DNA of 64,000 nucleotides from CAVRGQ01 sp963720785 (GCA_963720785.1 CAVRGQ010000008.1:620001-684000), one strand, 5' to 3'. Positions 35,937 through 45,790 are shown, counted from the stretch's first letter. Translations and numbers: made by a program. Notes: generated from the sequence alone by a model not told the origin.

Positions 35937-37808
35937 TCAGCCACGTGCGCCGCCCCCGGTGCCCCGGAAGCCGCCACCGAAACCACCGGTGCCGCCGGCG
36001 CCGCCGAAACGGTTGGTGATGCCCGTCGTCGAACCCGTCGACGCGGTGGCCGAGCCGGGCAGCGGCGCCGACGCGTCGGCCAGCACCACCTCGTCACCGG
36101 AGCGCAGACCGCTCGTGATCTCGGTCCACTGGGACCCGGTCACGCCGGTCTGCACCGCGACCACGGTCGGACTCCCGCTGCGGAGCACCGTGACCACATG
36201 GCGGTTGCGGGTCGTCGTGACCGCCGAGGTGGGAACCGCAAGCGCTGCACGCGCGTGCTTCGTCACGATCGAGACGGTGCCGGTGGCACCGTCGTGGAGT
36301 GAGACGTTCGGGTTCGTGAGCCCCACGATCACGTGGTAGAGGGTCGCGGTCGCCGACGTGGACGCGGGAACCACGCCGATCGCGACGACCTTGCCGGTGA
36401 GGTCGTGGTGCAGGCCGTCGGGCACGACCGTTGCCGGCTGTCCCACCGACACCGAGGGCAGGTTGTCGACCGAGATCGACGTCGAGATCTCGTAGCCGCC
36501 GGTGCCCGCCACCACGACGTCCTCGGTGGAGGAGTTCGCGCTCACGCGGTCGCCGACGTTCATGTTCACGCCGACGACGGTGCCGGCGAGCGGACTCGCG
36601 ATCACCGCGGCGTCGACCGCCTGCTGCGCCGCCGACACCGCGTAGGTCGCGGCGTCGACCGACGCCTGGTCGGCCACGAGATCTGCGGCCGTCGGCGACG
36701 AACCGCTCGTCGACCCGGTCCGTGAGGCTCCAGTCGTCGACGCGCCCCCCGACCCGTTCGCACCGGTCGCACCCGTCGCGCCGCCAGCGCCGGGCCCGCC
36801 CGCCGCCGGCGTACCCGAAGCCGGCACGGTCGTGGTGGGCGGGGTCGCCGCCCGCTGGGCCAACGCGGCATCGAGCGCGCTCGATGCCGCGGCCAGGTCC
36901 TTCTGGGCGGCGGCGAGGGCCTGCTGCGCGGACTGGGCCGCCGTGATCGCATGCTGGCACGCCGTGGGATCGGGCGTCGTGATCGCGGCCGGCGGCGACG
37001 CCGAGGCGGCAGGCGCCGATGCCCCGAGGAACGCCGCGCACGCCACACCCACGGCGGACACCGCGGCGTCGGCGTCGTGCATCGCCGCGTCGACCCGCTG
37101 TTGGGCCGCGAGCACCGCCTGCTGGTCCGCCGCGAGCACCGGGTCGGACCCCGGCGTCGCCGCGGGCGTGGTCGTGGAAGGTGGAGTGAACGCGGTGAGC
37201 ACCGCGGAGGCAGTCGGGCCCGTCCGGTACGCCGACGCCGTCGCGCCCGGACTCGACGCGCCGAACGAACTCGAGCCGGAACCGCTACCGCTCGAGCCGA
37301 CGCCACCGACGCTCTGTCCCGACAACGCCTTCTCCAGGGTCAGCTGGGCCTGGGCGAGCGACGCCTCTTTCGTGTGCAACGCCTGCTCGAGGGACTGCGC
37401 GTCGAGTGATGCGAGCACACCACCGGCGGTCACCGGATCGCCCACCTTCACGTTCACCGAAGCAACCGTTCCCGAGACCGGGAAGGCGACCGCGGCCTGG
37501 GCAACCGGTTCGATGGTGGCCACGCCGGTGAGCACGGAGTCGACCTGCTGGGGACCCGCAACCGCGGTGCGGTACTCGGAACCGGACGATCCGAACGCGG
37601 CGCTGATGCCCAGCGCCGCAACCAGCAGCGCGACGACCACCACGCACGCGATCGCCGCGGTCCGGCGACGACGGCGATTCGGGTGAGCGTCGATCGAGTC
37701 CGGCTCGGGGAAGAGCGCGGCGAGCCGGGCATCCGCGCGGCGTGACGGCTGCGGGTCCGGGATCGGCACCATCGGAGTCCCGGTCGGAGGAGTCGACTCG
37801 TCGGCCAT
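35937..37808 (-). CDS. MacA/HlyD-type adaptor subunit (second adaptor)
   Basis: 623 residues. One N-terminal membrane segment (AIACVVVVALLVAALGISAAF), lipoyl half VSGTVASVNVKVGDPVTAG, long alanine-rich coiled coil with repeated QQAL/AQK motifs, second lipoyl half ASPLAGTVVGVNMNVGDRV, then beta-barrel and membrane-proximal domain ending in a glycine-rich tail (FGGAGGTGGFGGGF). Adaptors of this type link ABC exporters to substrate release outside the membrane. Starts within the stop of the permease gene (TGATG). Confidence 0.86.
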   Translation of the reverse strand: MADESTPPTGTPMVPIPDPQPSRRADARLAALFPEPDSIDAHPNRRRRRTAAIACVVVVALLVAALGISAAFGSSGSEYRTAVAGPQQVDSVLTGVATIEPVAQAAVAFPVSGTVASVNVKVGDPVTAGGVLASLDAQSLEQALHTKEASLAQAQLTLEKALSGQSVGGVGSSGSGSGSSSFGASSPGATASAYRTGPTASAVLTAFTPPSTTTPAATPGSDPVLAADQQAVLAAQQRVDAAMHDADAAVSAVGVACAAFLGASAPAASASPPAAITTPDPTACQHAITAAQSAQQALAAAQKDLAAASSALDAALAQRAATPPTTTVPASGTPAAGGPGAGGATGATGANGSGGASTTGASRTGSTSGSSPTAADLVADQASVDAATYAVSAAQQAVDAAVIASPLAGTVVGVNMNVGDRVSANSSTEDVVVAGTGGYEISTSISVDNLPSVSVGQPATVVPDGLHHDLTGKVVAIGVVPASTSATATLYHVIVGLTNPNVSLHDGATGTVSIVTKHARAALAVPTSAVTTTRNRHVVTVLRSGSPTVVAVQTGVTGSQWTEITSGLRSGDEVVLADASAPLPGSATASTGSTTGITNRFGGAGGTGGFGGGFRGTGGGARG

Positions 37809-39040
37809 CACTCGCTCCTCAGCGCGTCGATCGGAGGGAGCCGCGACGCGCGCGTCGCCGGGTACACGCCGAACACCACGCCGATGCCGATCGCGATCAC
37901 GATGGCCCCGAGCGACGCGGGCACGGACACGATCACGTTCGAGTCGGTGAACGCCGGGATCAGCACCGCGCCGAGGAGGCCCAGCAACACGCCGAGCACG
38001 CCACCCGCGAGGCCGAGCACCGACGCCTCCACGAGGAACTGGCGGCGGATGAGCGACGGTCGTGCGCCGATCGCCTTGCGCACCCCGATCTCCCGGTAAC
38101 GCTCGGTCACCGACACCAGCATGATGTTCATCACGCCGATGCCGCCGACGAGCAGCGCGATCACCGCGATGCCCGCGAGCATGACGGTGAGCGTGTCGTT
38201 GACCGACGTCGAGGCGGCGAGGATCGACTGCTGGGTGGCGATCGAGAAGTCGGCATTCGTGGGTGTGGTGATGCGGTGCGTGTTGAGGAGCAGCGCGTCG
38301 GCTTCCTGATAGGCCGCCGAGAGCGAGCCGGACGACTTCGCCTTCACGTAGATGTTCCCGACCGAGTTGCGGTTGACGCCACCGACGAGCTTCTGCGCGT
38401 ACGTGCTCTGCGGAACGATGGCGAGGTCGTTGTTCGACGTCTGCTCCGACGAGCTGAGCGGCTGCAGCACGCCGATCACCTCGAGCTTCACGCCGTTGTC
38501 GGTGACGGTCTGCCCGAGCGGGCTGGCAGTGCCGAACAACTGGGTCGCGGTGTCGGGCCCGAGCACGACGACGTCGTTCACCCGCGACTGGTCGGCGGCA
38601 TCGAGGAAGCGGCCCGCGGACACCGTGCGCGACCGCACGACGGACCATTTCGGTGTCGTGCCCTGCAGCGTGGTCGTCCAGTTGGTCGAACCACGCACCA
38701 GCTCGGCGGTGCTGCTCGCCACCGGCGCGACCGTCTGCACGTCGGGGGCGACGGTCGGGAGCCGCAGCGCCGCCGCGTCCTGCATGGTGAGCGTGGACGC
38801 GGTGCCGAAACCGCTTCGGGTCCCCGTCGTCGTGGTGGAGCTCCCGGGCGACACGACGAGGATGTTCGTGCCGAGCTGGTTGATCGACGCCTGCACGTCG
38901 GCGCGCGCACCGTCACCGATGCCCACGGTCAGCACGACCGCGGTGATCCCGATCAGGATGCCGAGCATCGTGAGCGCGGATCGGAGCCGGTGCGTTCGCA
39001 CGGCCTCGAGCGCGGTCCGGAAGGTCTCGCGCCAGGTCAC
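37808..39040 (-). CDS. MacB-type ABC transporter permease
   Basis: 410 residues. N-terminal helix RLRSALTMLGILIGITAVVLT, a MacB periplasmic domain of about 200 residues, then three helices with GGIGVMNIMLVSVTERYREIGVRKAIGAR, the FtsX-domain signature. Mechanotransmission ABC type; it does not pass substrate across the membrane itself but drives extracytoplasmic events. GTG start overlaps the ATPase stop by GTGA. Confidence 0.93.
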   Translation of the reverse strand: MTWRETFRTALEAVRTHRLRSALTMLGILIGITAVVLTVGIGDGARADVQASINQLGTNILVVSPGSSTTTTGTRSGFGTASTLTMQDAAALRLPTVAPDVQTVAPVASSTAELVRGSTNWTTTLQGTTPKWSVVRSRTVSAGRFLDAADQSRVNDVVVLGPDTATQLFGTASPLGQTVTDNGVKLEVIGVLQPLSSSEQTSNNDLAIVPQSTYAQKLVGGVNRNSVGNIYVKAKSSGSLSAAYQEADALLLNTHRITTPTNADFSIATQQSILAASTSVNDTLTVMLAGIAVIALLVGGIGVMNIMLVSVTERYREIGVRKAIGARPSLIRRQFLVEASVLGLAGGVLGVLLGLLGAVLIPAFTDSNVIVSVPASLGAIVIAIGIGVVFGVYPATRASRLPPIDALRSE

Positions 39041-39768
39041 GCCCGCACCTCGGGGGAGACGGGCACCTCGGGGAAGACGGGCATCTCGGGAGCCCAGACC
39101 CGTCCGTCGCGGATCTCGACCATGCGCCGCGCCCGGGCCGCGATGTCGTGCTCGTGGGTGATGAGCACGATGGTGCTGCCCTCCGCGTTGAGCTGCTCGA
39201 GGAGGGCCAGCACGTCCGCGGTCGAGGTGGAGTCGAGGTTTCCGGTGGGCTCGTCGGCGAGGATCACCGCAGGTTCGGTGACCAGTGCGCGCGCGATCGC
39301 GACCCGCTGCTGCTGCCCGCCCGACATCTCGCCCGGGCGGTGATCGGCGCGGTCGGCGAGCGCGACGCGCGCCAACGCGCGCAACGCACGTTCACGACGC
39401 TCCGCCGCGGGTACGCCCGCATACACGAGCGGCAGCTCCACGTTGCGCCAGGCGGGAAGGTAGGCGAGGAGGTTGAACTGCTGGAAGACGAACCCGATGA
39501 AGAGGTTGCGGACGTCGGCGAGCAGATTCTCCCCGAAGGACGACACGTCGTGACCGGCGAGACGGTAGGTGCCCGCGCTGGGGACGTCGAGGCAACCGAG
39601 GATGTGCATCAGCGTCGACTTGCCCGAACCCGACGGACCGGTGACGGCGACGAACTCACCCTCGTCGATCACGAGCGACACGCCCGAGAGCGCGGCGACC
39701 TGGAGCTCGCCCGCGTCGTAGACCTTGGTCACCTCGGCAAGTTCCATCACCGGCGTCGCGTCACCCAT
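39037..39768 (-). CDS. MacB/LolD-type ABC transporter ATPase
   Basis: 243 residues. Walker A GPSGSGKST, Q-loop FVFQQFNLL, signature MSGGQQQRVAIARAL, Walker B VILADEPTGNLDS, switch His in ITHEHD. Partner of the permease downstream. Its ATG shares one base with the stop of adaptor 1 (TGATG), so adaptor 1, ATPase, permease and adaptor 2 form one tightly coupled unit. Confidence 0.95.
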   Translation of the reverse strand: MGDATPVMELAEVTKVYDAGELQVAALSGVSLVIDEGEFVAVTGPSGSGKSTLMHILGCLDVPSAGTYRLAGHDVSSFGENLLADVRNLFIGFVFQQFNLLAYLPAWRNVELPLVYAGVPAAERRERALRALARVALADRADHRPGEMSGGQQQRVAIARALVTEPAVILADEPTGNLDSTSTADVLALLEQLNAEGSTIVLITHEHDIAARARRMVEIRDGRVWAPEMPVFPEVPVSPEVRA

Positions 39769-41215
39769 CAGCCGCCTCCGCCCGCCGACCGCGTGCCGGT
39801 GCCGCCGTTGCCGCCGAAGCCGCCGGTACCGGTTCGCCCGACACCCCCGGTCGTCCCGAAGAACGATGGCAGCGTGATCACCACCTGCTCACCCGCGCGC
39901 AGACCCGAAGTGATCTCCGTCTCCCCGCCTGCGGTGATCCCGGTGGTCACGCTGCGAGTGGCGGTGGGACCACCGAGCTTGCCACTCGTCGCCACCACCA
40001 CCACGGGCTTGCCGTTCCGAGTGGACAGGGCGCGGGTCGGCACCTGGATCACATCGTTCTCGGCATTCGTGGCGATCGCCGCCGTGACGGTGCCTCCGAC
40101 GTAGAAGGAGTTGGCGTCGGCGGCGAACGTGACCACGACCGGGTACCCGGCGGCACCCGAGCTCGTGGACGCGACCTGGCTCACCGACGTGACCGCGCCC
40201 GTCGCCGACGCGCCCACGGCGCCTCCGGTCGCGCCCGCGGCCCCGGACCCCGCGGCCGCACCGCCGCCATTGGTTCCCGCCGCGCCGGTGGTACCGCCGG
40301 CGTCCCGCCCGCCGAAACCCCCACCGAAGCCCCCACCGAAACCCCCACCGAACCGGCCGCCGGTGCTCGACGTGGTGACGGTGACGGTCGCGCTCTGACC
40401 GACCTGCACGTTGCCCACATCACTCGCCGGCACGCTCAGGGTCACGGTGTACTGACCCTTCGTGATCTCCTGGATCGCCGCCGACGAGGACGACGACGCG
40501 GCCGACGAGCTGCCGGTGCCGGCGCCGCTCCCGCCGCCGAAGCTTCCGCTCGACGAGGACGCCGACGCCGACGCCGACTGTCCCGAGCCGGTCGCCGAGC
40601 CGGTCTGCGACACGCCGCCGGTCCCGCTGCTCGACAGGCTCTCGCCGGGTGTGACGCCGACCGCGGCGATGGTGCCGTCGAACGGAGCGGTGAGCGACGC
40701 GTCGGCGAGCGCCTGCTGTGCGGTGGTCGCGGTGTCGGTCGCCGTCTGCAGACCGGCCTGATCAGCGGTGAGCTGCGCGGCAGACGCGCCCGCCGCCTCG
40801 TCGTCGCTGACCTTGGCCTGCGCCGAGGCAACGGCGGCCTCGGCGGAGCTCGCGGAGGCGGCGAGCTGCGAGGAATTGACGGTCGCGAGCACCTCGCCGG
40901 CCGTGACGGAGTCGCCGGCCTCGACGTTCACCGAGGTGACGGTGCCCGACGACGGAAAGGTCAGGTTCGCGGTCCGGGCCGCGGCGATGGTGCCCTCCGC
41001 GGACACGGTATTTCCGATCGGGCCCTTGGTGACGGCGACCAACTGCTGCGTGGCCGTCGCCGCGCTGCTCGCCGAACCGTCGTCGCGAAAGCCGACGAAC
41101 CACACGCCGACCGCGACGACGAGGACGAGCGGGATCGCGACACCGGGACGGCGCAGGCGACGCGGAGGTCGAGACGGCGGCGTGCGGGACCGGCAGTGGC
41201 TTCCGGTTGGGACAT
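39768..41215 (-). CDS. MacA/HlyD-type adaptor subunit (first adaptor), one frame break
   Basis: About 482 residues. ATG at 41215 with GAGGAG 8 nt upstream; the first 20 codons are in another frame and join the main frame if one C is added at 41164-41165 (LDLPRRLRRPGVAIPLVLVV). One membrane segment, lipoyl halves SSGTVTSVNVEAGDSVTAG and TAPFDGTIAAVGVTPGES, a shorter coiled coil than in adaptor 2, a run of Ser/Gly, then FGGGFGGGFGGGFGG inside the barrel domain and a glycine-rich end. Differs from adaptor 2 enough to be a separate subunit rather than a recent copy. Confidence 0.85.
40312..40347 (-). repeat. 12-bp tandem repeat coding GGFG units in adaptor 1
   Basis: Three in-phase copies of a 12-bp unit (plus-strand CCGAAACCCCCA with one variant base) encode FGGGFGGGFGGG; a partial fourth copy follows. 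Confidence 0.85.
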
Positions 41216-41317
41216 GCGGTGGCTCCTCGGATCCTCGGTGACCCGGTGCCCTCCCGCACACGAGGGAACTTACGGACCGCGAGATGAGAACCGGCGGCAC
41301 CCTTCACAGCCGGTCCT

Positions 41318-41340
41318 CAGGTGACCGGCTGACGACGGGA
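41318..41340. terminator. Candidate hairpin between the two ABC operons
   Basis: AGCCGGTC and GACCGGCT form an 8-bp perfect stem with a 7-nt loop, 8 bp after the stop of the ABC-2 permease. No U tract, so confidence is low. Confidence 0.4.
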
Positions 41341-41347
41341 GCGGCGC

Positions 41348-42166
41348 TCAGGCGTCGCGCCGGTTGAGCACCACCCCGGCGACCACGAGCCCGCCGATCA
41401 CCCAGACCGCGAGCACCACCAGGCCCCCCGTCGGCGACAACAGGTCGCTCTGGTGCTGCACCGTGAACATCGCGCGCCCGGCATCACCCGGGAGATACTT
41501 GCTGATGTCGGTGTTCCACGGATCCGGGAGCGCACCGACGAGCAACGGGAAGATCAACAGCACGCCGAACAGCGTCGCGATCGCGCCCGCGGTACGACGC
41601 AACAGCGTGCCGAGGGCGAGGCCGAGCAGGCCCACCGCGGTGAGGTACACGGCACCGCCGACGACCGCGCGGAGTGCGCCGGGCGCAGACAGCGAGACGC
41701 CGACGTGCTTCTGGGCGAAGATCGACTGACCGATCGCGAACGCAACGAGACAACCCGCCAGCGCGACGACGAACGCGACGACCGCGAACGCGATCGCCTT
41801 CGCCGCGAGCACGGTGCCGCGACGCGGCATCGCGGTGAACGTCGTGCGGATCATGCCGGTTGCGAACTCCGAGCTGATCACGAGGACGCCGAGCACGCCG
41901 AGCACGAGCTGCGCGAGGAAGATGCCCCGGAGGCTGGCCGAGGGCGCGTCGAAGCGGAGCTGCTCACGGAGGCTCAGTCGATCCCAGCGGCTCACGCGCG
42001 CCAGCGCGATGAGCGAGCCGATACCGATCGTCGCGACCAACGTCGCGAGCAGGGCCCACATGGTGGACCGCACCGTCCGGAGCTTCGTCGCCTCGGCCGA
42101 GAGGGCGAGGCGGAGCGCGCCCATGCGCGCCGGCGGGCTGTCGACGGTCGTCGTCGCGGTGGTCAT
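41348..42166 (-). CDS. ABC-2 type transporter permease
   Basis: 272 residues, about six membrane segments (TMWALLATLVATIGIGSLIAL, VLGVLGVLVISSEFATGMIR, AIAFAVVAFVVALAGCLVAF and later ones). The SSEFATGMIRTTF and PRRGTVLAAKAI pattern is that of actinobacterial ABC-2 permeases. Its ATG overlaps the ATPase stop by ATGA. Substrate unknown; drug or lantibiotic self-protection systems look like this. Confidence 0.9.
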   Translation of the reverse strand: MTTATTTVDSPPARMGALRLALSAEATKLRTVRSTMWALLATLVATIGIGSLIALARVSRWDRLSLREQLRFDAPSASLRGIFLAQLVLGVLGVLVISSEFATGMIRTTFTAMPRRGTVLAAKAIAFAVVAFVVALAGCLVAFAIGQSIFAQKHVGVSLSAPGALRAVVGGAVYLTAVGLLGLALGTLLRRTAGAIATLFGVLLIFPLLVGALPDPWNTDISKYLPGDAGRAMFTVQHQSDLLSPTGGLVVLAVWVIGGLVVAGVVLNRRDA

Positions 42167-43101
42167 GCCGTCACCTTCGGGTCGGTCACGCCGGGCACCG
42201 ACGCGTGATAGTCGACGCTCTCACCGGTGAGCTCGAAGAACGCATCCTCGAGCGACGCGTGCTGAGGCGTCAGTTCGTGCAGCACGATCCCGTAGCGGTG
42301 CGCGGCGACCCCCACCTCGGGTGCAGTCATCCCCGACACCGTCAGCAACCGGTCCTCGGCCACGTCGACGGTCGCGCCATCGGCGGTCAGGAGCACGGCG
42401 AGTTGCTCGGGGGCCGGAGTGCGCACGAGCACCGCACCGGCGGGACGGTTGGTGAGCTCCGCCATCGGCGAGTCGGCGAGCAGCCGACCGCGGCCGATGA
42501 CGATGACGTGATCGGCGGTGAGCGCCATCTCCGACATCAGATGACTCGAGACGAACACCGTTCGGCCCTCGGCCGCGAGTGAGCGGAACAGGCTGCGGAT
42601 CCAGACGATGCCCTCGGGGTCGAGGCCGTTCACCGGCTCGTCGAACACCAGCACGCCGGGATCCCCGAGTAATGCCGCGGCGATGCCGAGACGCTGGTTC
42701 ATGCCCAGCGAGAAGGTGCCGATCCGTTTGCCCGCGACTGCTTCGAGTCCGACCGCAGCCAGCACCTCGTCGACGCGACGGAGCGGGATCGCATTGCTCC
42801 GCGCCAGCCAGCGCAAGTGGTCACGGGCGCGACGCCCCGGGTGCACCGCGCCCGCATCGAGGAGCGCCCCGATCTCGCGCATCGGCGCGGGATGCTCGAC
42901 GTAGGCGCGCCCGTTCGTCTCGATGCGTCCACCCGACGGTCGGGCCAGCCCGAGCAGCATGCGCATCGTGGTCGTCTTGCCCGCACCGTTGGGGCCCAGG
43001 AATCCGGTGACCCGGCCGGGCGGCACCGAGAAGCTGAGGTCGTCGACCGCGAGCACGCCGCCGTACCGCTTCGTGAGACCTTCGGCGACGATCACGGCCA
43101 C
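42163..43101 (-). CDS. ABC transporter ATP-binding protein (ABC-2 system)
   Basis: 312 residues. Walker A GPNGAGKTTTM, signature FSLGMNQRLGIAAAL (a variant LSGGQ), Walker B VLVFDEPVNGLDP, switch His in SSHLMSE, and a C-terminal DrrA/CcmA-like domain ending HASLEDAFFELTGESVDY. Works with the overlapping permease as a two-gene exporter. GTG start. Confidence 0.94.
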   Translation of the reverse strand: MAVIVAEGLTKRYGGVLAVDDLSFSVPPGRVTGFLGPNGAGKTTTMRMLLGLARPSGGRIETNGRAYVEHPAPMREIGALLDAGAVHPGRRARDHLRWLARSNAIPLRRVDEVLAAVGLEAVAGKRIGTFSLGMNQRLGIAAALLGDPGVLVFDEPVNGLDPEGIVWIRSLFRSLAAEGRTVFVSSHLMSEMALTADHVIVIGRGRLLADSPMAELTNRPAGAVLVRTPAPEQLAVLLTADGATVDVAEDRLLTVSGMTAPEVGVAAHRYGIVLHELTPQHASLEDAFFELTGESVDYHASVPGVTDPKVTA

Positions 43102-43220
43102 GCTCCCGCTTCGGGGCGCGCCGCCCTGGCGCGTCGAGGACGCTCAGCCTCTACGCCCGCGCATGAGAGCGCGGTGAGACGATGCGCCCGCGACGTCGGT
43201 CCCCGCCAGGTCGTGCGGTG

Positions 43221-44641
43221 CTACAGCTGGACGGACTTGACCTCGAGGAACTCCTCGAAGCCGTAGCGGCCGCGCTCGCGACCGATGCCCGACTGCTTGT
43301 AGCCGCCGAACGGCGCCGACGGGTTGAAGCCGCCGCCGTTGACGTCGACCTGGCCGGTGCGCAGGCGCTTCGCGACCGCCAGCGCGTGGTCCTTGTCGGC
43401 GCTCCACACCGCGCCGGCGAGGCCGTAGTCGGTGTCGTTGGCGATGTCGACCGCTTCGTCCTCGGTGTCGTACGGGATGATGCACAGCACCGGGCCGAAG
43501 ATCTCCTCACGCGCGATCGTCATGTCGCGGGTGACCTCGGAGAAGATCGTCTGCTGCACGAAGAAGCCCTTGTCGAGCCCCTCGGGCGGCTCGACGCCAC
43601 CGATCAGCAACTTGGCGCCTTCGTCGATGCCCTGCTGGATGTAGGTGCGCACGCGGTCGCGCTGCCGCGGCGGACACCAGCGGACCCAGGAGCGAGGTCT
43701 CGGCGAACGGGTCGCCCGGCGTGAAGCCCGCGGCGGCCCCCACCGCGATCTCCTCGGCCTCGGCGAGGCGCGAGCGGGGCACGAGCATCCGGGTGAGCGC
43801 CGAGCAGGTCTGCCCCGAGTTGATCCAGCAGCCGAACAGGCCGGCGGGGATCGCGGAGGCGAGGTCGGCGTCCTCCAACATGATGTTGGCCGACTTGCCG
43901 CCGAGCTCCAGCGACACCTTCTTCACGTTCTCGGCCGCGAGCTGCATCACACGCTTGCCCGCCCGCGTCGAGCCGGTGAACGACACCGCGTCCACGAGCG
44001 GGTGTGACGCGAGGGCCTCGCCCACCACCGGCCCGACGCCGGTGACGAGGTTGAACACGCCGGGCGGGAATCCGATCTCGTCGATGATGTCGGCGAGCGC
44101 GAACGCATTGAGCGGCGCGACCTCACTCGGCTTCAACACCACGGTGCAGCCGGCGGCGATGGCCGGCGCGACCTTCAGCACGATCTGGAACAGCGGGTAG
44201 TTCCACGGCGTGATCGCCGCGACGACACCGACGGGCTCGTGGATGACGAGCGAGTTGCCCATCTCCTCTTCCCACGGGTACTCACGCGCGTTCTTCGCGG
44301 CGTCGGCCGCCGCGCCGGCCGGGAGCCCGACCTGCACACCACCGGCGAGCTTCGCCGGCATGCCGACCTCGTGCGAGATCGAGCGCGCCGATCTCGTCCA
44401 TGCGCGCACCGAGCCCCTCCGCGAGGCGGTCGAGGTACTTCGCGCGCTCGTCGACCGGCGTGGCCGACCACGCGGGGAAGGCGGCGGCCGCGGCGCGGAC
44501 GGCCTGGTCGACGTCGTCGGCGGTGCCGTTCGGGATCTTCCCCATCACCGCTTCGGTGGTGGAGTCGATCACGTCGAGCGTGTCGGTGCTCGTGGAGGGC
44601 ACCCACGATCCGTTGATGTAGAGCCTGTCGCGGTTGTCCAT
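43221..44641 (-). CDS. Aldehyde dehydrogenase, two frame breaks
   Basis: About 474 residues, NAD(P)-dependent. [30 protein letters not shown], catalytic Glu in LELGGKSAN, catalytic Cys in [21 protein letters not shown] and [14 protein letters not shown] near the end. Breaks at 44393-44398 ([11 protein letters not shown] after adding CG to GCGCGC) and 43664-43671 ([14 protein letters not shown] after adding CG). GGAGGA precedes the ATG. Oxidises aldehydes formed by the oxygenases of the region. Confidence 0.92.
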
Positions 44642-44740
44642 GGTGGGTCCTCCGAGGTCGGCGCGAAACGCGGGTCGAGCGTAGCCCTGGCCCCGGCGTG
44701 GATGGCAGGCCGGTACGTCACGCGCCCACGGGCTCGGCGT

Positions 44741-45022
44741 TCAGCCTGCTCCACCGCGGGCCTTCCAGGCGCTGACCACCCGGCGGGCGGACGGCGCCAC
44801 GAGCACCACGTCGCCGACCACGACCGTCGGGACCGTCTCGTTGCCGCCCGCCACCGAGCGTACGAACGCCGCGGCCTCCGGATCGGCCCAGATGTCGTGG
44901 AAGCGCACGGGAACGCGCCGACGTCGCAACTTCCACGACAACGCGAGGGAGAACGGGCACCCGGTCCGCGTGTAGAACTCCACCACGTCGGGCTCCCCCG
45001 GCTCCCGGGTGTGCTCGTTCAC
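44741..45022 (-). CDS. Glutaredoxin-like protein (monothiol, CPFS)
   Basis: 93 residues, thioredoxin fold: VVEFYTRTGCPFSLALSWKL, then GGNETVPTVVVGD with the cis-Pro loop. The active site is CPFS with one cysteine, close to mycoredoxin/NrdH-like proteins that usually have CxxC. GTG start follows the DUF2202 stop with one base between, so both are cotranscribed. A mycothiol- or persulfide-dependent role is possible given the operator upstream. Confidence 0.82.
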   Translation of the reverse strand: MNEHTREPGEPDVVEFYTRTGCPFSLALSWKLRRRRVPVRFHDIWADPEAAAFVRSVAGGNETVPTVVVGDVVLVAPSARRVVSAWKARGGAG

Positions 45023-45023
45023 C

Positions 45024-45713
45024 TCAGCGGCCCGAGCCGGTCTCGGTGCCGCCGGCCACGATCGCGTCGTAGTCGGCCTGGCTGATGTACTGCGGCGTGT
45101 ACGTCGCGCCGTTGCGCTCGAGCTGCGACGTGAACGCCCGCAGGTGGTTGCGCGAACCGGTTTCGAGGTTGTCCCAGACCGACTGCACGTCGGCAGCCGC
45201 GCTGGCGGACGCACGCAGGTCGGCGATGTCGAGGTCCTCGATCGTCGCGCCGACAGTGAGTGCGTCGATCAGTGACCCGCTGCCCTTCGCAACCAGTTGG
45301 TCGTAGAGGGTCTGGAGGGCAGGGTCGGTGAACTCACCCGGTGCGGTCGTCGCCGCCGGGTCGTCGATCCCGTACTTGTCGAGCAGCGCCTTGACCGCGT
45401 CCATGTGCGTCTGCTCGGACGCCGCGATGTTCGTGAAGACCTGCACGTCCCACTGGCTGCCGAGCTCCGTGTACACGTCGCGGGCCAGCTTCTCCTCTTC
45501 GCGCATCTTCAGGATGGCTGCCTGGTCGGCAGCCGTGAGCTGCGCAACCGGGAGTGACTCCACCAGTGCGGCGGGATCACCCTTGCTGTTGCCCGTCGAC
45601 GACGAGTCGCTGCCGGAGCTGCCCGAGTCGCAGCCGGCCAGCCCCAGCGCGAGCGTGACGAAGAGCCCGACGCCACCGAGCACCAAGCCGCGGGACCGAT
45701 GACGAAGACTCAT
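45024..45713 (-). CDS. DUF2202 ferritin-like lipoprotein
   Basis: 229 residues. Lipoprotein signal peptide with lipobox LAGC (Cys28), Ser/Gly linker, then a ferritin-like four-helix domain: REEEKLARDVYTEL, ASEQTHMDAVKALL and NLETGSRNHLRAFTSQL, giving Glu and ExxH ligands for a two-metal site. GGAGGT lies before the ATG, and a palindrome of CsoR type stands just upstream. Probably an extracytoplasmic metal-binding or oxidising protein anchored to the membrane. Confidence 0.87.
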   Translation of the reverse strand: MSLRHRSRGLVLGGVGLFVTLALGLAGCDSGSSGSDSSSTGNSKGDPAALVESLPVAQLTAADQAAILKMREEEKLARDVYTELGSQWDVQVFTNIAASEQTHMDAVKALLDKYGIDDPAATTAPGEFTDPALQTLYDQLVAKGSGSLIDALTVGATIEDLDIADLRASASAAADVQSVWDNLETGSRNHLRAFTSQLERNGATYTPQYISQADYDAIVAGGTETGSGR

Positions 45714-45737
45714 GATGCACCTCCGGAGACAACTCTG

Positions 45738-45755
45738 TATACCCCCCAGGGTATA
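45738..45755. promoter_or_regulatory. CsoR/CstR-type operator
   Basis: Perfect palindrome TATACCCcccaGGGTATA, 25-42 bp before the DUF2202 start. The TACCC-N-GGGTA form is that bound by the CsoR family (copper-sensing CsoR/RicR, persulfide-sensing CstR). No regulator gene of that family lies in the window. Confidence 0.6.
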
Positions 45756-45790
45756 GGAGATGCCCGGAGCGGATCAGGGCCGAAATGCCC

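Noticed and set aside
35937..38648. 903-residue minus-strand frame joining adaptor 2 with upstream sequence
   Set aside because: The upstream part is an alternative frame of the MacB permease; the ATG at 37808 with TGATG coupling is the true start.
40312..40351. CRISPR-like repeat
   Set aside because: 12-bp units without spacers, in frame inside the adaptor gene.
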